This document shows positions 12,038 to 23,362 of a stretch of DNA of 64,000 nt, piece after piece. The position numbers and the translations under genes are program-made. The stretch comes from Plectosphaerella cucumerina (Eukaryota; Ascomycota; Sordariomycetes; Glomerellales; Plectosphaerellaceae). A model generated the notes under the pieces. That model saw only the letters and a program-made list of their open reading frames with translations, did no database searches and was not told the origin of the DNA. Where the stretch lies: NCBI GenBank assembly GCA_020746995.1, contig JAGPXD010000007.1, positions 62,001-126,000 on the forward strand, read 5' to 3'. Within the stretch, counting starts at the first letter, position 1. Each line of letters starts with the position of its first letter.

Positions 12038-13639
12038 ATGTCAGCCAAATCGAATATCGTCTCTCGCTCTGTGGCGTCCTGCTTCCTATTCAAGTTCTCC
12101 GCGTCAGCCAAGCCCAAGGTCGCCCTGTTCCGCCGTAGCACCAAGGTCAAGGCATATCAGTGAGTCAGAAATTCAATAGAAGCTTCCACTTCTGACAATT
12201 ATAGGCAGTGTCTGGCTCCCATCTCTGGCAGCATTGAGGAGACGGACAAGTCTCCGATTGCTGCAGTATGGCGGGAGATCAATGAAGAGACGACTTTGAC
12301 ACCGGCGAACCTCAACTTGTTCAGGCGCGGGAAGCCATATTCTTTCACGGACGAGAAGGTCGGACGGGTGTGGACCGTCCATCCCTTCGCATTCAGTCTC
12401 AAATCGAAAGACGATGAGAAGAAAATACAGCTTGACTGGGAGCACGAGGGCTTCTCGTGGCACGACCCACTGAAAGTCACCGACGATGGCTCCCTACAAG
12501 GCGTGCCGTTTCTCGCCAAAAGCCTCCGCAGGGTCTGGTTCGACATGGATCTGGGCAAAGCCAGAGGGCGAATTCTGCGCCGCGGGCTAGAGTCCCTACA
12601 GAAAGACGACATCTCTGGCGCAAGGCAGCTGGCCAGTAAAGCCTTGGACATCTTCCGCCATCTTGTCACAGAGGTACCAGGGGAAGACGCCGAAACGTGG
12701 CGTTACAATGCAAGATCCGCGGCATGGCACCTCTGGAACAATGGCTGTGGAAGCATGGACGCTGTCATCCTCAACACCTTGGTACGAGGCTTGAGGCTGA
12801 TTGACGACGAAGTCGAGCGCATCAAGGGTGGCATAATTACACAAGACTCTCTGGCGCGGATTTCGCAGCAGTTTCTGGAACTGGAACAAAAGCGAGACGA
12901 AGCACCCGAGAGGATATGGCAGTCGCTGAAGCCAATGCTTGAAGACCTGGCGCGGAACAGCTCGGAGCCCGTCAAGGTTGTGACTCTCGGGGCCAGCTCG
13001 ACGGTGGCTTGGTGCTTGCAGCGGGCACTTCGAGTGGGAGGTCTCAGTCTCGACATACGGGTCGTGGAATCTGCCCCCTTGTTCGAGGGAGTGTCCATGG
13101 CGGCCGAACTGGCAGAGTTTTCGCACGGCAGTCTGGCGGCAACAAGTGGCAGTAGAATCACAGTTTACCCAGACGAATCTGCCGTCGATGCCAGCAGCAA
13201 CGCCGACATCTTGCTTCTAGGGGCTGATCTCATTGCGGGCGACGGGGCGGTCAGCAACAAGTTGGGCTCGATGCTGTCGGTCCTGAGAGCCAGATGTGCG
13301 TCCTCGAAGATGAAGGTTGTAGTTTTGGCGGAGCTGGAGAAGATTCTCGCCGTACCAGAGCCTACTAATGAAGAGGAGAACGATAGGCTTGAGCTGATCA
13401 AGGCACGGCTTTTGGGCAATATTCGCGGAGACTCAGCTGAGGCGACCTTCGAAATGGAATCCGCAGTGGCACAGAGGTCTGCGGCAAGAAACGTCGAGTT
13501 TGAATGGGTAGACCCCGGCCTGGTGGATGCTTACATCTCTGAGGACGCCGTCAGGGGCACCGAAGACATCATCCGGCAAGCGGACATTTCAAGGGCAGAG
13601 GTAGAGCGGCTGTTTGCGGAGCCAGAGACAGTGGTATGA
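12038..13639 (+). CDS. Nudix-like domain fused to eIF2B alpha/beta/delta-like domain
   Basis: Exons 12038-12159 and 12205-13639 join across a 45-nt GTGAGT...TAG intron, giving 518 residues. The N-terminus begins SNIVSRSVASCFLFKF, typical of a Nudix fold, and carries a degenerate Nudix box. Its core REINEET is kept, but the upstream Glu is Lys and the usual Gly after the Glu pair is Thr. From about residue 190 the protein matches the eIF2B alpha/beta/delta-like Rossmann domain shared with methylthioribose-1-phosphate isomerase and ribose-1,5-bisphosphate isomerase: VVTLGASSTVAWCLQRAL, then ADILLLGADLIAGDGAVSNKLGS, which is that family's signature segment. I know of fungal proteins with this fusion but not of an established function; a sugar- or nucleotide-phosphate role is inference. 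It is convergent with the Urn1-type gene, 149 bases away. Confidence 0.85.
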
Positions 13640-13788
13640 GATTTCCGGGCAGGACTGCCTCGCCGATCCATTGGCAACTTGGAGGATTCCTTTCACAGCA
13701 TCCATTGCGGTTTCTGCACCGGCAGGAAGCCACCCATGGTAATTCATTGTATATTACGACATTCAGACGGCACCAGCTCTGTTCCTCT

Positions 13789-15504
13789 TCACTGACCGTC
13801 CTGATCGGGTATCTGCAATGTCGCCAACTGACTCTGCAAGCCACGCTTGTCCACCTGCATGGCCATTTCCAGCTCTCTCTCTTCCTCCCGCAGCCGAGCC
13901 TTGCTGATTTCTAGGTGTCTTTGGCGCTGGTGCTTTTGCTCCCGCACCCGTTCTTCATGTTCTCGGAGCGCTTGCTCTCGCCTTTGCTTCCCTTCCTTGG
14001 CCTTGCGGGTAGCTTCGTCATCCTGAGCCGTTTCGTCTCCTGCAGATGCAGGGTCAAGTGTCTGGATATACGTCTCGATCAGGGGGTCTCGGACCGACAC
14101 TGGGAGGGAAATAAACTTGATGTCGGTGAGCAGTTGTGGTGGGAGGCGATGAAGGTCCGTATCCCGGTTGAGAACCGACAATGGCAAGGTCCTGAGGAGA
14201 GCGGCCAGATCCGTTTTCCTCGTGGACTCGGGCAGTTTGAGCCTGTTGATGTGCTCTCTATACCACTTCTCCCGATCCTTGTCCTTCAGGTAGGGATCCA
14301 GCATGGCCGGCTCTTTGCGAAACTTGAGTTTGAACTCGGCCCAAAACAGCTTCGGTGTTGCCTTTTCCTGGAGAAGCGCCATGTACGGGATACGGGGATC
14401 CTTTTTCTCTTCCTTTGCCCTCCTCTCTCGAATCTCCCGAACTCTGTCTTTGGACCACTCCTGCCAAGCATCTTTGCGTGCTTTCATGGTGCTCAAGATG
14501 GTGTATCGAGGATCATCAATGATCCGTCCTTCCTCAATGAGTTTCTCCCAGGAGTTGTAGGGGTTGATGTGAAAGTCATCCAGCAGGTCCATGAAGAGAG
14601 CCTTGGCATCCTCCTCGGAGAAATGAACGCCATCTGCGCCTTCTGGCCAGTCTTCAGGGTTGCCGTCATCGTACTCGCCCGGATCCAGACCGTAGTCTTG
14701 ACCCATCGCTTGCAGTTGAAATGCAATGTCCGCCTCGCTGAACTCGGCCGGGCCTTCCTCCGTGGCCTCTTCAACTCTCCGCCGTTTGTTCGACTGTTCT
14801 CCATCATCCGAGCCCTCTTGGCCTTCAGCTTCGTCGTCAGTCACTTCGACCTCTTCGTACTCGGAGTCACTGCCTTCCGGCGAAGCTTCCTTATTCGCGG
14901 CAGGTTTGATTGGGGCACTGGGACCGATCGGCTGAGTCTCGGGCTGATTTGGGGGCCTGGCCTCGTCGGCATTCGCCTTCTGGCGTATTCTTTCTTGGTC
15001 CAGCTGCAGAATGCCGTCTTTCAACTTATCGGGGATGCGCCAGTAACTTGTATTCTTGGCCGGATTGTATGCGAATCGTCGGCCATACCGTGTCTCCACA
15101 AGCAGCCAAGGATCGCAACCTGGAATCGGCATCTTGGATTTGGGCTTGTCCACAGGCTGTGGTTTGGGTCTCGTATTGATGCCTTCACGGCCGACTTGCG
15201 CATTCGGCCCTCTTCTCTCGATCCTTGAGGGGGGCTGCTGGGTGAAATGCGCCATGTACGCATTGGCCACGTTTGGGTCGGAGAGGTTGGGAGCATAATG
15301 TTGTTGGTAGGCATTCGCGGCAGGGATTGCTGGCGGTTGGTGTGGAGGGATCGGAGTAGTGCTTGGTCTTGTGTAAGTTGATTCTTTGGTCTCCGAGTTG
15401 TAGTAGTATTTGTGACCCGACGGTGCGGCATGTTCGGTCCATCCTGGAGGTAACGGCGCCACGGCGGCGCTGCCAGGAGCTGGTTGGTGTGTCGATTTGA
15501 GCAT
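13789..15504 (-). CDS. WW/FF-domain pre-mRNA splicing factor, Urn1/Dre4 type
   Basis: Single-exon gene of 571 residues. A WW domain lies at residues 18-47: it starts LPPGW and has the YYY core, but the usual second Trp is Tyr (TYTRP). A second, weaker WW-like segment is at about 130-160 (PWLLVETRYGRRFAYNPAKNTSYWRIP), matching the family's degenerate repeat. An acidic stretch with a KRRR signal follows (about 220-250). An FF domain lies at about 300-360 (EDAKALFMDLLDDF through DPRYTILSTMKARKDAWQEW). The last ~70 residues form a highly charged coiled coil (Glu/Arg-rich). The architecture matches yeast Urn1 and fission yeast Dre4, spliceosome-associated nuclear proteins. A 437-codon frame on the opposite strand is an antisense shadow. 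The call is firm at family level. Confidence 0.88.
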   Translation of the reverse strand: MLKSTHQPAPGSAAVAPLPPGWTEHAAPSGHKYYYNSETKESTYTRPSTTPIPPHQPPAIPAANAYQQHYAPNLSDPNVANAYMAHFTQQPPSRIERRGPNAQVGREGINTRPKPQPVDKPKSKMPIPGCDPWLLVETRYGRRFAYNPAKNTSYWRIPDKLKDGILQLDQERIRQKANADEARPPNQPETQPIGPSAPIKPAANKEASPEGSDSEYEEVEVTDDEAEGQEGSDDGEQSNKRRRVEEATEEGPAEFSEADIAFQLQAMGQDYGLDPGEYDDGNPEDWPEGADGVHFSEEDAKALFMDLLDDFHINPYNSWEKLIEEGRIIDDPRYTILSTMKARKDAWQEWSKDRVREIRERRAKEEKKDPRIPYMALLQEKATPKLFWAEFKLKFRKEPAMLDPYLKDKDREKWYREHINRLKLPESTRKTDLAALLRTLPLSVLNRDTDLHRLPPQLLTDIKFISLPVSVRDPLIETYIQTLDPASAGDETAQDDEATRKAKEGKQRREQALREHEERVREQKHQRQRHLEISKARLREEERELEMAMQVDKRGLQSQLATLQIPDQDGQ

Positions 15505-15858
15505 CCTCGCTTGCCACGTCGAGAGTGAATCAAGTCTGGATGAGAATGGTTGCTATGGTTTAGGAAATGCGATGGAAGCTTGCGACGGGGCATCGGTAGA
15601 TGAAGTACCGCCCCGAAGAATTTCCGCTGCAACCAGGCTTATCTTATCTCTCGACCTGAACATCTGGCACGAGAAACGTCATTTCAACACCTCGACGTCT
15701 ACAGGCAAGCTCACTGTCTTTATACCTGTACCATCAGCAGTGCCCGTCTCCGCTGTCGGCCGTTATCCGAATACCGAGGTGTGCTGCCCAGCTCAGTCTT
15801 GACTTATTGGTACAAGTCTTGCAGGCGAGTGTGGCTTCGAACGCCTCACCCAGCCATA
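15505..15858. other. Divergent intergenic region
   Basis: 354 bases separating the starts of the Urn1-type gene (minus) and the lipid phosphatase gene (plus); a probable shared bidirectional promoter. No specific element identified. Confidence 0.45.
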
Positions 15859-16940
15859 ATGTCCGGACGGCTGACGCGGTTTTGGAGGGTAAGCGCCTAC
15901 TAAGAGCTTCTCTGACCGGGCTCTGTGCAACAAATGGAGTCATTTTTGGCATCAGCAGCTGACCAGCTCCATGTAGCGGTCGAACGCCCCCGACTATCTC
16001 GGGTTCTCCATCCTCCTTGCAGGCTGGATTGCTGTAAGTCTCCTCAGGATCCAGAGATGACGTCGCTGACACAACTCCTCGACCGATTAGATTGTGATAT
16101 TTGTCGAGCCCTTCCACCGCATGTTCTTTATCAATGATTTGCGCATTATGTACCCTCATGCCGAGGTCGAGCGAGTTAGCGTTGGTACGTGTCGTCCCCG
16201 TGCCTCCATTGAGACCACACCCTGACAACATGCCCTTGCGTGTAGTGTTGAACTTCGTCTATGCCCTCTTCCTTCCCCTCGGCGTCCTGATTTTGTATAA
16301 CATCGCCACGCGCGCCTCGCTTCACAAGCACGAAGCCACGTATCTCTGCTTCGGCATCTCTGTCGTCATGACATCTTTCATCACCGACGTTGTCAAGAAT
16401 GCCGTTGGACGTCCCAGGCCGGACCTCATCGCCCGATGCAAGCCGAGACAAGGAACCGAGGCCAACGTCCTGGTCACCATCGATGTTTGCACTGAAGTGG
16501 GACACCACCTCCTGCATGACGGTTGGAGATCTTTCCCTTCTGGCCATTCGTCCTTTTCGTTTGCTGGGCTGGGCTTCCTGAGTCTCTTCTTCGCCGGTCA
16601 GCTTCACGTCTTCCGTCACGAGGCCGGTGGTCGTGATCTGACTCGCTCCCTGATTTGCCTTGCACCATTGCTTGGTGCCGCTCTTATCGCCATCAGCCGA
16701 TGCGAGGACTACCGACATGACGTCTACGACGTATGCGTTGGTTCGCTTTTGGGCAGCGTCATTGCATACTGGAGCTATCGGCGACACTGGCCCAAGCTGA
16801 CTTCTCGCAACTGCGATGAGCCGCATCCGTATCCCGGAACGGAAATCAAGGCGGGATGGAGCAGGGTCCGAGATGAGGAGGACGGAGTAGCGTCAGAGGC
16901 GACTGTAGGCGTGGAAATGTCTCACCTGAATGGACAATGA
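15859..16940 (+). CDS. PAP2-superfamily lipid phosphate phosphatase (Dpp1/Lpp1 type)
   Basis: Four exons (15859-15888, 15977-16033, 16091-16184, 16246-16940) give 291 residues; all junctions are GT-AG and in phase. The protein opens MSGRLTRFWRRSNAPDYLGF and has about six membrane helices (for example FSILLAGWIAIVIFV and LNFVYALFLPLGVLILY). All three catalytic motifs of the PAP2/LPP family are present: K111-NAVGRPRP119, PSGH at 158-161, and SR at 211-212 with His218 and Asp222 (SRCEDYRHDVYD). Such enzymes dephosphorylate phosphatidate, diacylglycerol pyrophosphate and related lipids at ER, vacuole or plasma membranes. The C-terminal tail from about residue 235 is hydrophilic. The model rests on motif continuity across three short introns and is complete. 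Confidence 0.88.
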
Positions 16941-17166
16941 TGCTGATGAACATCCGCAGGTGCCGGTCTAAGTACCTACATATCTAGTCACGAGTTAGCA
17001 TGGGTATCGCTATCACGGGCTGGCGACGTCTCAAAGTGTGGCCGATCTTGGTGGCTTCGTACGGATGCGCGGGCTTCTTGCCACGCTTGCGGTGTTGTAT
17101 TGGTACATTGTCTGCTCGACCCTCCGTTACCCCGTCATGCCAACGCTCTCGATGCGCCACAAACAC

Positions 17167-18100
17167 TTATTTCTCCTCCGCGTTCTCGTCCTTGGCCAGG
17201 TCATGCTCCTTGAGCAGTGCCTTGATCTCCTCAGCGCTCCACAGCCGATGGTAGATCTTGCCATCGCTGGTCTGGCCCACCGTCGCGAACTCGACTATTC
17301 AAAACGGCGTCAGTTATGTCATGCATGGGCTGCAAGATTCATCAACTCACGCTTCTCGGCGCTCAGCTTGGTGGAATCCATGGTCTTGCTGAGCACCTTG
17401 ACCGCAAGACCACATGCGTCCTTGAGAGAGCAGTCTTCCTTGTAGTCTTGCTTCAGGAGGCTCTCGGCGCTTGCCCTGTTCGCGCCCACAGCCGTCGCCT
17501 TCCAGCCACCGTAGTTGCCCGAGGGGTTGCTCTGGTACAGCTGGAACTGGCGTTTGGGGTCCCAGCCAGCGTATATGAACGAGACTCCAAAGGGTCGCAG
17601 ACCTCCGTGTTGTGTGTAGCCTTGCTTGAGATCGCAGAGCCTTCGGACGAGCTGTTCGCACGGGATGTCCTCGTTGTATGTGAGAAGGTATCGCTGGGCG
17701 GCTTGCCGGGCGTAGTTGATGAGAATGTTGGCGTCTGCGGTCATGCCGGCGACGGCAGCGATCATGTTGCTGTAGAGTGTAGCGTTAGCATACGGCAATG
17801 TCTCGGAATCCTGATTACGCACTCGTTGACGGTGTAGAGCTTCTCGGCAGAGGTGTCTTGTTCGAGGAGCTTGGAAGTGACCTTGCGCTCAGCTGCCAGA
17901 ACGATTCCGTCCTGGGCCAGGATACCGATGGCCGTGCCAGCGTGCGAGATGGCCTCGAGGGCATATTCGACCTGATAGAGACGGCCCTCGGGCGAGAAGA
18001 TGGTGGTCTGTAGTCCGCCTGGTCAGCTCCGTTTGCAACGAGGGAACCCCCCGTAAGTGCGCCAGGGTTGGCTCACTCGAGAATCGTAGCGTCTCGACAT
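17167..18100 (-). CDS. PRE9: 20S proteasome subunit alpha type (PSMA4/Pre9 class)
   Basis: Four exons on the minus strand (18100-18077, 18007-17823, 17769-17351, 17294-17167) give 251 residues. It begins [20 protein letters not shown], the alpha-subunit signature, followed by VEYALEAI; no Thr nucleophile is expected or seen. Segments IPCEQLVRRLCDLKQGYTQHGG, SNPSGNYGGWKATAVG and SLLKQDYKEDCSLKDA identify the PSMA4/Pre9 class (alpha3 in yeast numbering) rather than other alpha subunits. The C-terminus is a charged tail (KDENAEEK), common in this subunit. It forms part of the outer ring of the 20S core in cytosol and nucleus. It is convergent with the PAP2 gene (226 bases) and divergent from the Bye1-like gene. 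Intron phases all close exactly, so the model is firm. Confidence 0.93.
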
Positions 18101-18896
18101 GATGACAGCAGACGGGATGAGCTGTGGGAGGGGTTGGGAAGCACTGCTCGACGTGTGCGGCGTTCGGGCGTTGGGAAGTGGGAGGCGTGGTATCAAGGCG
18201 ACGACGCAAGCTGGGTAAGTTGTGGGAAGGCTGATTGAAGCTCAAGCTCCAGGCAATCGATGCACGCGTTGCGTTCCATGCGTCGGAGGGCAGGAGCCAG
18301 GGAAGGTACGTAGGAACCCAGGTACCTAGCTCCACTCGAGGGGTCTCGTTTTAGGTGACTTGATTGGCCATACCCTGCGAGGAAACGCCGAGCAGACCCA
18401 CGTGACGTCGAAGGCAGTCCCGTCGGCGAGTCTATACAGTCCACCGGCGGAGGTGGCTTAGGTAAGGATACAAAGCTCGGTCACTGTTTCTCGCTCCACC
18501 TCCGCTTCACCTCTCAACTTCCCGATGCCCTTGAAAGCCTCCATCCCTCTGTCCCACTGGGTTCCCAAGCATTCGCAGGTCACATTGATGATTGTGCCGA
18601 TTCCACGCCCTACCGTTGTCGCGCAGTGATTTCAATCCCAGTCAAACTGAAAGATATTCCACATTGCACCTACAGACCTCGTGAGGTGCAAATCCCACGC
18701 GTCGCTCTCGAGCGCACGCGACGGCACTCGCATCCCGCCTGCGGGGCAGACTTCGCGACACAGACCACAACACCCACAGAGCGGCGCCCTTTCGTTCGAA
18801 CCCTGAGCGCTCTACTCGCCCGGAACCGACGGCCAGCCCATTTCCCAACCTTCAGCGCGCCTGTGTGCAGCTCCCGCGGGGCTGTCGCACCTGGAC
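18101..18896. other. Divergent intergenic region
   Basis: About 800 bases between the starts of the proteasome subunit gene and the Bye1-like gene; likely promoters for both. No element could be assigned beyond C/T-rich tracts upstream of the plus-strand start. Confidence 0.45.
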
Positions 18897-21495
18897 ATGT
18901 CCGGTACGCGCCCGTCTCCTGAACCCGTTTCCAATTCTAGATCTTCTGACAATGATGCTCATAGAACCCGAACCGCGTCGCTCGGTGCGCGCGACCAAAG
19001 GCCAGCACACCAAGTCTTTCGATGACCAACCAATCGACCCCCCCAAGAAGCGTGGTCGCAAGAAGAAGCAGGAAGAAGAGCCGGAGGAGGAGATCATACG
19101 CTGCGTCTGTGGCGCGACGAATCAAGAAGGGGATTCTGAGGAGCCATGGATTGCTTGCGACAAATGCGGCGCTTGGCAGCACAACGTGTGCATGGGAATG
19201 AGCGTCTTCTCCGAAGACCTCCCAAAGCACTACTACTGCGAGCAATGCGCACCCCAGGACCACAAGGAGTTGCTGGCCGCCATGGCCCAGGGCGAAAAGC
19301 CCTGGGAGCAGCGACGAAAGAAGTACGAAGAGGAGCAGGAGCAACAGTCCGACAAGAAGAAGACGAAAAAGAAGAAGGGCGGCAGGGGCGCCAAGCGTGT
19401 CAGTGATCCCAAGGAAGAGCCGCCACAGCCGCCGACCACCAAGGCTACCGAGTCGCCTGCCCCCGAGAGCAAGCCTGCGAAAGGGAAGAAGGAAGCCGCG
19501 CAAGGAAAGCGCAAGGCTACTGAGGAGCCAGAACCAGGGCCCAAGGTACGTGTCTTGCGCTCGCGCTCCCGCCCAAGGCTGTTGTATGATTCTTACTGAT
19601 TTTCTCTACAGGGTACTGCGAACAAGATCCGTAAGGTGTCTCAGCCAGAGACCAAGAAAGTCGACTACACGCCGCCGGCTGATCTTCCGTTGAAACTGGC
19701 GGAAATCACGGATAACACGGTGCAATCGACCGCGGCATTCCTGATGCGCTCGATCCAATTTGGCCTGACGACTGCAACCAAACTGGGCCTCTTCACGTCA
19801 CCCAAGGGATTGCAGGCCAGCAGCAAGGCCGAGCGATGGGCTATACAAATCGAGCGTGCCGTTCGCGACACACATCCCGACCACAAGCAGTACGCCGCGC
19901 AGTGCAAAACCTTGGGCGCAAACCTCAAGAACAATCCAGAGCTCAGCATTGGACTGTTGAACGAGACGCTGTCCCCGCCTCTGCTCGCGGTCATGACCAC
20001 GGATCAACTGGCAACAAAGGAGCAACAGCAAAAGAACGCGGAGCTCAAGGCAAAGTCGGATAAGCAGTCAATCCTCATCACCGACGACGCTCCACCGCTA
20101 CAACGAGATAGGAAGGGACCTGAGTTTATCGACAATGAGGTTCTCAGCCAACCCGACGACGCCCGGCCAGTTCCTCGTCGATCCAGCACCTTGAACCAGG
20201 AAAAGTCACAAGACGGGGAACGGCCGAGTGATGGCTCGGCGCCGCCTCCGCTTCGCGTTGACGTCCAGGGGGGACAACAGTCCCCGAGACAGTCCGACTT
20301 TGACATCAACAAGGTCTTCTCCACGGTCAAGTCCCAATCTCCAACCACACATGTTCGCCGCCCGTCAAGTCACTTCGGCCACACGAACGGGCCGGGCATC
20401 GATCCCGATGTGGATCGATTGTTGCAGGATGACACCGAGTCGCCCCCGTACTCCCCAACGGACGAGTCCGACCCCGATATCGTATGGCGCGGCAACCTGG
20501 TCATGAACAGCATCGCCGAGTTCCAGGCGAGTGCCAAGTTTGCAGCGGGCGCCAATTTGTTTCAGTCAGCTGGGTTACCGTGGTCGACTCTGATGCCTCG
20601 CCGCATGACAGTGGCGGGCAGGATCGATGATCAGAAGGCCATCGAGTATCTCTGTGGGCTGCGCTACGCCGACAACACAGACGTTGTGGTTGTGAGCCTC
20701 ACTCCCTCGTCCGGCATGGCGAACCCCGAGTTTCAGAAACTTTTCGACTACTTCACCTCGAAGAGGAAGTACGCAGTGATTGGTGACAAGGGCGTGGGAA
20801 ACGTAAGAGACACCTACCTTGTGCCAGTTCCGCCCGGGGACGGCAATGTTCCCGAGTTTCTACTCAATTTCACGGACAACTTGGTGCCGATGAAGCGCGC
20901 AGAGCCCGTACTGCTGGCAGTGTTTGTGTATCGCAACACTGGACAGCCTGGGGAGCAGCTCCGAACCAACAGCTCCCAGTCGCCCGTCACCAGCACGCCA
21001 ACACCCACGGCAGGAACACACGGTCAGGCGCACCGGACCTCGTCGATATCTGCCCCAGCCTTCTCTCCCTCCGTCCCGCAGGGCCAATTCCAGCCGCCTC
21101 CCCATCAACCTCCCTCTGTTCACAATGGCCATCCTACGCAAGGGGCTCATCAGGTGGCGCCAACAAACCAACCCCCGCATGGCTACGCGGCTCGCGCAAC
21201 CAGCGATGCTGAATTCCAACAGCAGCGCGAGCGAGGAGAGGCAATTGCAAGAGATGTCCTTGGACCCTTCATCAATTGTCCCACGGTTCAGTTCCTGTTG
21301 CCCCAGGCGTATCAAATGACACGCAGAGAGTGGGAGATTTGCCGCGGGGTGTACGAGCGCGATCCCAAGGCTCGAGACGATCTACGACATCTAAGCCAGC
21401 TTCTGCAGCAGGAGGGCAACGCCGCCGCTCAGGCGAACGCCACGAAAAATGCTGCCGCCAATTCAAATCAGCAAGCCGCGTCGCCCGCGACATGA
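18897..21495 (+). CDS. Bye1-like PHD / TFIIS-central / SPOC transcription regulator
   Basis: Three exons (18897-18903, 18965-19545, 19612-21495) give 823 residues. The first exon is only 7 nt (ATG TCC G). Splicing to the AG at 18963-18964 yields MSEPEPRRSVRATKGQHTK, the characteristic start of this family, whereas reading straight on meets a stop. A PHD finger follows at about 48-103 (CVCGATNQEG, CDKCGAWQHNVCMG, YYCEQC), then a Lys-rich linker, a TFIIS central-like domain at about 214-345 (the Bye1 signature region), a low-complexity Pro/Ser stretch, and a SPOC domain at about 485-637 (DIVWRGNLVMNSIAEF to LLAVFVYRN). The C-terminus is Gln/Pro/Ala-rich. Yeast Bye1 binds RNA polymerase II and H3K4me3 and acts during early elongation; the same nuclear role is inferred. 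Confidence 0.9.
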
Positions 21496-21981
21496 ATGGG
21501 CTATATGGGATCATGTTCTTGTCCTTGCCATGAAGACAACTTTGTTTCCTGAAGGGGACTTTTAGGGTAGAGCCTGATCGCGTGACATCTGGGACAACCA
21601 CCACCGGCGGCAGGTCGCTGGGAGTCGTGTTTAGGTACTGGCAGTTGTTATGGAGGCGTTGGGTGCTTTGCAGGAAGACATGTTACAATTCGAGAGGTCA
21701 CACGATGCAATCACGGATGAGTGTTCTCGACTGTGTAATTTGTTATGAAGTCGCCTGTGCCTGCTTGCTCTCCTGGGTCTCCTGGGTCTCCTGGGTCTCC
21801 TGGTGCCAATGTGACTTGAACGCGTGCTGCTTCTGCCACCAGGAACACTCGCCCAGACGTCTCGTTTGTAACGTTTGGCAGCTCGTCGGTACCCGCGGTC
21901 GGAGCAGCTTGCGACCCGTCACTGGCTCGTGCAGCTTAGGAGCTGCCGGTGTAAACGACCGTAGGGTCAGAATCTGGGCAG
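21496..21981. other. Convergent intergenic region
   Basis: 486 bases between the 3' ends of the Bye1-like gene and MED7. It should hold both 3' UTRs. The only notable content is the short tandem repeat listed separately. Confidence 0.45.
21771..21803. repeat. 9-bp tandem repeat
   Basis: The unit TCCTGGGTC is repeated about 3.7 times without mismatch between two convergent genes. Probably a simple minisatellite with no function visible. Confidence 0.8.
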
Positions 21982-22844
21982 TTATCCGAACAAGACATCT
22001 GTCGATGCCCACGCCTCCAGTTCTCTGGTGTAGCGTGTCTGCTCAGCATGTGCCTTGCGATCGTCCTCCGGTGGCACTCCGTCTGTTTGGGCGGCCAGAA
22101 CCTCTAGACTTCCCAACCCCTCCAACACCCTCTTCGCCCTATCGACCTGGGTCCGGATGGCCGCAGTTTCGGCTCGGGTGCGGTCCAAATGTGACTGCAT
22201 GAGAGCAATCGCTGATTCTCGGGCTTGGTGTGGTCTATATTCGTTCAGGGCGTGATGGAAATTCATGAGCAGGGTTCGAAGATCGTCGGTCTTGGAGGAA
22301 GCCTGGGAGCTGTCAGCAGAGCATCGGAGGAAGACGGCTGTTGGGAAACACTGACATCCTCTGGGGCAATTCCCATGATACCAATGAGCTCAAGAAAGTT
22401 CAATAGTAAGGACTTGGCCATCCGTTTCAGCTCAAAAGCCCGATCCAAGTGTTTGACCTCTCGCTCGTCGCTGTACGCGGGCGCCAGACGCTTGATTGTT
22501 GTCTCTTCGAGGGATGGCAGCTTGTCGTCGAGCTATTTGACATATCAGCACTGGAACACGAAACCTGCCCATCTGTTTTGACGTACACTGTATGCGCCGC
22601 CCAAGACCCTCCACGTCCCTTGTACGGGCTCCGCGGGAGGCTGAAGGTTGACGAGGTCATCGGGCACCCCAAGCGTCCTGACAGGCAGGCCACTGATGGT
22701 AGTGCCGCTTTTCAATGCTTGTTCAGTGCGTATTTGATCGAGGCGAGCTATGTTGTCGGCCGAGAACTGCTTCCAAAATGGCGGAGGGTTTGGGAACTGT
22801 GATGCGATCGCCTTTTGCGACAGCTGCTCGTTGGGGTCGGCCAT
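21982..22844 (-). CDS. MED7: Mediator complex subunit 7
   Basis: Three minus-strand exons (22844-22587, 22532-22356, 22302-21982), all phase 0, give 251 residues. The N-terminus holds the hallmark FPNPPPFWKQF, then LVNLQPPAEPVQGTWRVLGGAYS. Exon 2 begins LDDKLPSLEE and carries the conserved AFELKRMAKSLLLNFLELIG helix. Exon 3 holds LLMNFHHALNEYRPHQARES, the conserved Med7 C-terminal segment, followed by a coiled coil. Med7 sits in the middle module of Mediator, paired with Med21 and Med31, and acts in RNA polymerase II initiation in the nucleus. Length fits other filamentous ascomycetes. The model is complete and firm. The start lies 518 bases from the divergent ZNF830-like gene. Confidence 0.92.
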
Positions 22845-23362
22845 GCTGTAAGCCGCGCAGGCGCCTCGAATACCGGTGATCAGCACTCCTGAACGAGTAG
22901 ATTCTCCTCGAAGTGAGGCTTCACATCTCCGGGGTGCAAGTGTGTTGAAAGTCGAGCTGGTCGGCTGGGTGGGATTGTTTGGTTGCAAATGGGAGCTCTA
23001 CAGGCAGGCGCTTCCCGGCTGGCAATTGGAATCGACAGGCGGGGTCCCAATCCAGTGCCCCGGAACCGCCATTCCAAAACAGGATTAGCACCTGCTGCAA
23101 GCTTAGGTGCCCAGCTGCTGCAACTTGGGAACTCCACCTGCCCGCGACGTCCCGACGCCAGTGTAGGTTGCAGGCCCAGGACGTGCTCTGGTCAAACACG
23201 AACGTTCCGGCAGACCATTTCTTGATGTGGCTCCCGGTGTAAAGGTACGCATCCGACATCAACGTTCCTCTTTCACTCCTCTTCTGAGAAACTGACTGCG
23301 AGTTCCACACCAGTGGCCCAACCAAAGCTGTACCCCCGGTCATCCTGCGACAAAAGCTCCCA
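22845..23362. other. Divergent intergenic region
   Basis: 518 bases between the starts of MED7 (minus) and the ZNF830-like gene (plus), presumably a shared promoter. No specific motif recognised. Confidence 0.45.

Noticed and set aside
13915..15228. 437-codon plus-strand open frame
   Set aside because: Entirely antisense to the Urn1-type gene, which has WW and FF domains; the antisense product is low-complexity Leu/Phe/Arg with no motif.
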